Assembly (NCBI RefSeq): GCF_003054965.1
Contig: NZ_MIES01000026.1
Location: forward strand, 930,001 to 994,000
From: Saccharospirillum sp. MSK14-1
GTDB lineage: Bacteria > Pseudomonadota > Gammaproteobacteria > Pseudomonadales > Natronospirillaceae
DNA length: 64,000 nucleotides
Reading direction: 5' to 3'
Position numbers and translations under genes: made by a program. Shown in pieces: positions 61,126 through 64,000 of this stretch. Position 1 is the first letter of the stretch. Every line of letters starts with the position of its first letter. The notes under the pieces were generated by a model, which had not been told where the DNA came from, did no database searches, and was given only the letters and a program-made list of their open reading frames with translations.

Positions 61126-61366
61126 CTTTGATTCTGCAGTTAATAGGGCGCCCGCTTGGCTTACACGTCGACTTCTATATCCAAAATTCTGACAGTGGGT
61201 TAATTTAGTTCATAAGTTAGTGGTTTTATATTACTAAAGCGGATCGTGATCTAGCTTACTGGCTAAATGAGTTGTCTTTAATGGCTTGCTAACCAGTTAT
61301 CTAGTGTCAAATCTTCGGTGAGCGGAGATTAAAGATGTTAATACACAAAAAAGTTGCTTACAAAAA

Positions 61367-61497
61367 ACCGGATTGATAGACCTCGATTCCCGCAGGTGCA
61401 ACCCCCAAACCTAACGTTTTATACAACCGGACCTGCGGAACTTCCTAAATACCGACCTGCCGATGGCGGTGCATCATGAGTTGATGGGTTTACGGGT
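61367..61497 (+). pseudogene. decayed end of an Rhs core
   Basis: In frame from 61367 the translation is TGLIDLDSRRCNPQT, a TAA stop at 61412-61414, then RFIQPDLRNFLNTDLPM. This aligns with the Rhs core end that is also present at 62830-62910 (TGLVHLDARWYNPQTQSF). A frameshift near 61480 then separates it from the tip ORF, whose frame continues GFTGLDTAQLL. The preceding 61126-61366 shows nothing recognisable. Confidence 0.65.
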
Positions 61498-62169
61498 TTG
61501 GATACCGCTCAGTTGCTGCGTGATCCTGGGCAGCAAATGAGGTATGGGTATGTATCAAGTCGGGCCTTAGTTTACACCGATCCTATGGGTTTATTTATTG
61601 CAAATGTTATTGGTGCAGCAGTTGGAGTAGCGTTAGACGCTGCCGTACAAGCTGTTGAAATAAATGTGACTAAAACAAGGGATAGTTTTAGTTTCAAGCA
61701 ATCAGCTTTAGCAGCAGGAGCCGGGTTTGTTGGTGCAGGGGTTGGAACTTCCGCAGCGAAGTTAGCAACTTCGGTTGGGGGTTCATTTAGTGGCGTCGCA
61801 TCACAAAGGGTTGCTGCGACAACAACTTTTTACACTGCAAATGCAGTTGGGAACGGGGCTATTTCTGCCGGTGCAGGCTACACTTCAGCTAGAGTGCAGG
61901 GACAGGATTACCCTGTTGATCGTGCACTTCGTGATGCGGCAGCCGGTGCAATACTAGGGACTATGGCTAATAAAGTTGTTCCTGCCAATAATGGAGTACT
62001 TGACGATACTTGGGGCGGAGTTAGCAGCAATATTGAAAAGGACTGGTACCGACCTACTCCCGGTGATGTATTCGCAGGTGCATTGGTTGCAGGTTCTGCG
62101 ACGAGTAATGCGGCTGGAGTTACTTCAACAATTATTGGTTCAAATTCTGGTGGTAGCTGTCCTAAATGA
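61498..62169 (+). CDS. Rhs C-terminal tip ORF (orphan toxin-like domain)
   Basis: A 223-residue open frame whose first 32 residues are the end of an Rhs shell: MRYGYVSSRALVYTDPMGL, with the DPMGL boundary motif at 28-32 where Rhs proteins cleave off their tip. The tip of about 190 residues is Gly/Ala-rich with hydrophobic stretches (IANVIGAAVGVALDAAVQA, LAAGAGFVGAGVGTSAAKLA) and no known nuclease motif, so a membrane-acting toxin is possible. The TTG start is nominal; the upstream core is broken by a stop and a frameshift, so expression is uncertain. The stop overlaps the next gene (ATGA). Confidence 0.6.
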   Translation: MDTAQLLRDPGQQMRYGYVSSRALVYTDPMGLFIANVIGAAVGVALDAAVQAVEINVTKTRDSFSFKQSALAAGAGFVGAGVGTSAAKLATSVGGSFSGVASQRVAATTTFYTANAVGNGAISAGAGYTSARVQGQDYPVDRALRDAAAGAILGTMANKVVPANNGVLDDTWGGVSSNIEKDWYRPTPGDVFAGALVAGSATSNAAGVTSTIIGSNSGGSCPK

Positions 62170-62354
62170 AGCAAGAAATATTTAATAGAATCAAATCATT
62201 TATTATCCAAGCAGTTTTATGGGGCCTAGTACTTTTAGTGCTAGGCTATTTTTTTGATTTCGTTACAGTCGGTATGGTTGTAGTAATTTATATAGGGTGG
62301 TTTGCATTATTAGTTGTATCTATTCTTATTGTTCTAATAGGAAGGAGACCTTAG
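62166..62354 (+). CDS. two-TM small protein, candidate immunity protein
   Basis: A 62-residue protein with two predicted membrane helices (about 13-30 and 33-57) and charged ends. Its ATG overlaps the stop of the Rhs tip ORF, as immunity genes often do. Small membrane proteins are common partners of membrane-targeting tips. AT-rich like the tip gene. Function rests on position alone. Confidence 0.5.
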   Translation: MKQEIFNRIKSFIIQAVLWGLVLLVLGYFFDFVTVGMVVVIYIGWFALLVVSILIVLIGRRP

Positions 62355-62376
62355 TTTTTTCTAACGCCTCCTTCTA

Positions 62377-62916
62377 GATCGCCAGGAAGTCGGCCAATGG
62401 CGTGAACGCGAAGACTGGGAAGAAGGCGACGAAACCTGGTCGGAATACCGTTCACTGACCGGCCTGCCGATGGACGACGGCATGGATGCCGGAGGTAGAA
62501 CACTGTCGGGAACAGGTGTCGAATAAGATGGGTTGCCCTACGACCAAATCCTGCATCAGGAACTGGACGAACCTTATCGCTGGGAACTTAAAGCCGGCGG
62601 CATGCGCGGCACCGACCCTCGCCACCTGTTCCTCTATGGCGATCATATCGGCAGCACAGTGTAAGTACACGACGCCGATGGCAAAGGCGCATTGCGCCTG
62701 GGCTACAGCCCCTTCGGTAAGGTCTTCCTGAAACACAGCGACTACTACCACTGGTCGCCAGCCGACGGCAGCGCGTCAGCCCTGGAGCAGCTCGGCAACC
62801 TGATGCCCTACTAATACACCGGCCTCTACACCGAAGCGACCACCGGCTTGGTGCACTTGGATGCCCGCTGGTACAACCCCCAAACCCAGAGCTTTGTGCA
62901 CCGGACTTGTATGTAA
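62377..62916 (+). pseudogene. Rhs core fragment with three in-frame TAA codons
   Basis: One reading frame gives a recognisable Rhs/YD-repeat core end: VGQWREREDWEEG, RWELKAGGMRGTDPRHLFLYGDHIGSTV, LRLGYSPFGKVFL and YTGLYTEATTGLVHLDARWYNPQ (landmarks). TAA codons at 62524, 62662 and 62812 break it, and it closes at 62914. Base composition returns to the GC-rich level abruptly at about 62370. It appears to be a displaced copy of the same core end seen at 61367. The following 62917-63100 has no gene. Confidence 0.75.
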
Positions 62917-63100
62917 ACAGGACACCTAACCTACTGTAGTAACACGGGTTTGCTGCTGGCTGACTTGTTACAGTGCCTACTCACGTTTAGCCTGCCTCTA
63001 TCGGTATCAGTACAGTTGGTCGCCATCAATAATTACCCGGCAATCCAGTTGCTGTTACGCCACTGACCCAAATTCTACCGGCCAAAGAAGGAGCGCTCTC

Positions 63101-64000
63101 TTGCTGAACCCTGACAGCTGGACCCTGATGCAGGGGTTACTGGTCTTTGCTGGCTGCGCTCTGGTTATTGCTCTGGCCGGTACTCGTATTACCGGGGTGG
63201 TTGACCAACTGGCGGATCGTACCGGTATCGGTGAAGCGGCAGCGGGGGCGGTGTTACTTGGTTTTAGTACTTCTATTGGTGGGTCGGTTTTGTCGGTCAC
63301 CGCGGCGTGGAACGGCAATGCGGATCTGGCGGTCAGTAACGCCTTGGGCGGTATTGCCGTGCAGACGTTCTTTCTGGCTGTCGCCGATATGGTTTACCGT
63401 CGAGCCAATCTGGAACACGCGGCGGCTTCGGTCCCTAACATGATTCAGAATGCGTTGCTGATCATGTTGCTGGCGTTAATTATGATGACGCCGCTGCTGC
63501 CCGAGTTCACTCTGTGGCACGTGCATATCGCTTCCCCATTGCTGTTTGTTTTTTATGTCTATGGGATTCATCTGGCGCAGAACGCCCATAACAAACCGAT
63601 GTGGACGCCGACTCAAACGCGGGAAACGCGTGAAGACCAGCCGGACGATACCAGCCGTATGCCGTCAACGTGGCGGCTGTGGGTTGAGTTCACGCTTTTA
63701 TTTGTGGTGCTCGGATTGGCGGGATGGACGCTCGAGCCGGCAGCGACTGTGATTGCAGCAAAGACTGGCTTAACCCAGACCGTTGTTGGCGTCATGCTAA
63801 CGGCCATTTCTACGTCCATACCGGAATTGGTGACGTCGATAGCGGCGGTTAGACGAGGCGCCCTGACCCTGGCTGTTGGTGGCATTATCGGCGGTAACGC
63901 CTTTGATACCCTGTTTATGGCCGCCTCGGACATTGCCTATCGTGATGGCTCGATCTATCACACCATGACCCAGTCGGCTCAGCTTTGGGTTTCTTTGACG
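63101..64000 (+). CDS. Na+/Ca2+ exchanger (CaCA) family protein, partial at window edge
   Basis: Membrane antiporter, first 300 residues present, running off the end. TTG 63101 is taken as the start because AAGGAG (63088-63093) is seven bases before it and an ATG appears only at residue 10. The two alpha repeats of the family are visible: GFSTSIGGSVLSVTAAWNGN (about residues 55-74) followed by SNALGGIAVQTFF, and AISTSIPELVTSIAAVRRG (about 235-253) followed by AVGGIIGGNAFDTLF. Repeat 1 lacks the canonical acidic residue (GG in place of PE-type), while repeat 2 keeps the Glu. A charged loop (about 175-200) separates the halves. Ion specificity is unknown. Confidence 0.85.
   Translation, partial: MLNPDSWTLMQGLLVFAGCALVIALAGTRITGVVDQLADRTGIGEAAAGAVLLGFSTSIGGSVLSVTAAWNGNADLAVSNALGGIAVQTFFLAVADMVYRRANLEHAAASVPNMIQNALLIMLLALIMMTPLLPEFTLWHVHIASPLLFVFYVYGIHLAQNAHNKPMWTPTQTRETREDQPDDTSRMPSTWRLWVEFTLLFVVLGLAGWTLEPAATVIAAKTGLTQTVVGVMLTAISTSIPELVTSIAAVRRGALTLAVGGIIGGNAFDTLFMAASDIAYRDGSIYHTMTQSAQLWVSLT

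Noticed and set aside
60361-62376. The AT-rich patch might be an insertion sequence or prophage remnant.
   Set aside because: No transposase, integrase, terminal inverted repeats or target duplication were seen. The recognisable content is Rhs-derived.
62524-62814. Three in-frame stops in the Rhs fragment are all TAA, which might hint at codon reassignment or recoding.
   Set aside because: TAA ends normal genes in this window (for example the choX-like gene and rpmE). The fragment also lacks a start and the rest of the Rhs protein, so decay is the simpler reading.

Overview
The window is a chromosomal segment of a gammaproteobacterium, most likely a marine oceanospirillalean. Three things point there. 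The conserved blocks hslVU-ftsN-argS-priA-rpmE and mrcA/pilMNOPQ-aroK-aroB-damX-gltBD are in gammaproteobacterial order. The ubiquinone gene ubiD has a flavin reductase nearby. A complete aerobic glycine-betaine catabolic set has the Pseudomonas gbc/dgc/sox gene content. A Saccharospirillum- or Reinekea-like organism is my guess only; no rRNA or other taxonomic marker is present. Most of the window looks moderately GC-rich, with one clearly AT-rich patch at about 60.4-62.4 kb.

Layout. 0.1-2.7 kb: choline sulfatase and a choline/betaine-type ABC binding protein. 2.9-6.1 kb: a chemoreceptor behind a possible FliA promoter, then an uncharacterised exported coiled-coil / membrane protein pair. 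6.1-10.1 kb (minus strand): TrmB-like regulator, flavin reductase, YgjV-like membrane protein, ubiD, and a VOC protein. 10.2-10.5 kb: two long hairpin repeats. 10.5-17.4 kb (minus): DUF971 protein, hslU, hslV, ftsN-like, argS, priA. 17.6-19.3 kb: rpmE and malic enzyme. 19.4-30.2 kb: mrcA (minus) divergent from pilMNOPQ-aroKB-damX. 30.4-36.3 kb: gltBD. 36.3-38.9 kb: acpH (minus), hemE, and two small lipoproteins, one Bor-like.

38.9-60.4 kb is a one-carbon and betaine catabolic island. On the minus strand lie gbcA, glyA, sdaA, soxBDAG and purU. On the plus strand lie gbcB, the regulator gbdR, a dipeptidase-like gene, a DUF5943 gene, dgcA, dgcB and two ETF subunits. Together with betC at the left end these predict choline-O-sulfate to choline, and glycine betaine to dimethylglycine (GbcAB), sarcosine (DgcAB plus ETF), glycine (SoxBDAG), serine (GlyA) and pyruvate (SdaA); PurU recycles formyl-THF. 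The choline-to-betaine oxidation genes (betA/betB) are not in the window. A direct repeat of TGTCGC-type half-sites at 21-bp spacing lies before glyA and soxB, with weaker versions before the dipeptidase gene and gbcB, and suggests one shared regulator, probably GbdR.

60.4-62.9 kb is an AT-rich accessory patch. It holds two small exported-protein genes, a decayed Rhs core end followed by an Rhs tip ORF and a translationally coupled two-TM small protein (candidate toxin/immunity pair), and a second GC-rich Rhs core fragment broken by three in-frame TAA codons. The window ends inside a Na+/Ca2+-exchanger-family gene.

The items most worth a second look are: a family of three long hairpin repeats that share a core but have locus-specific self-complementary arms; the Rhs tip/immunity module; the dipeptidase-like protein lacking expected metal ligands; the shared 21-bp-spaced operator; and the hairpin that overlaps the flavin-reductase start. 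I see no tRNA, rRNA, CRISPR array or intact insertion sequence.
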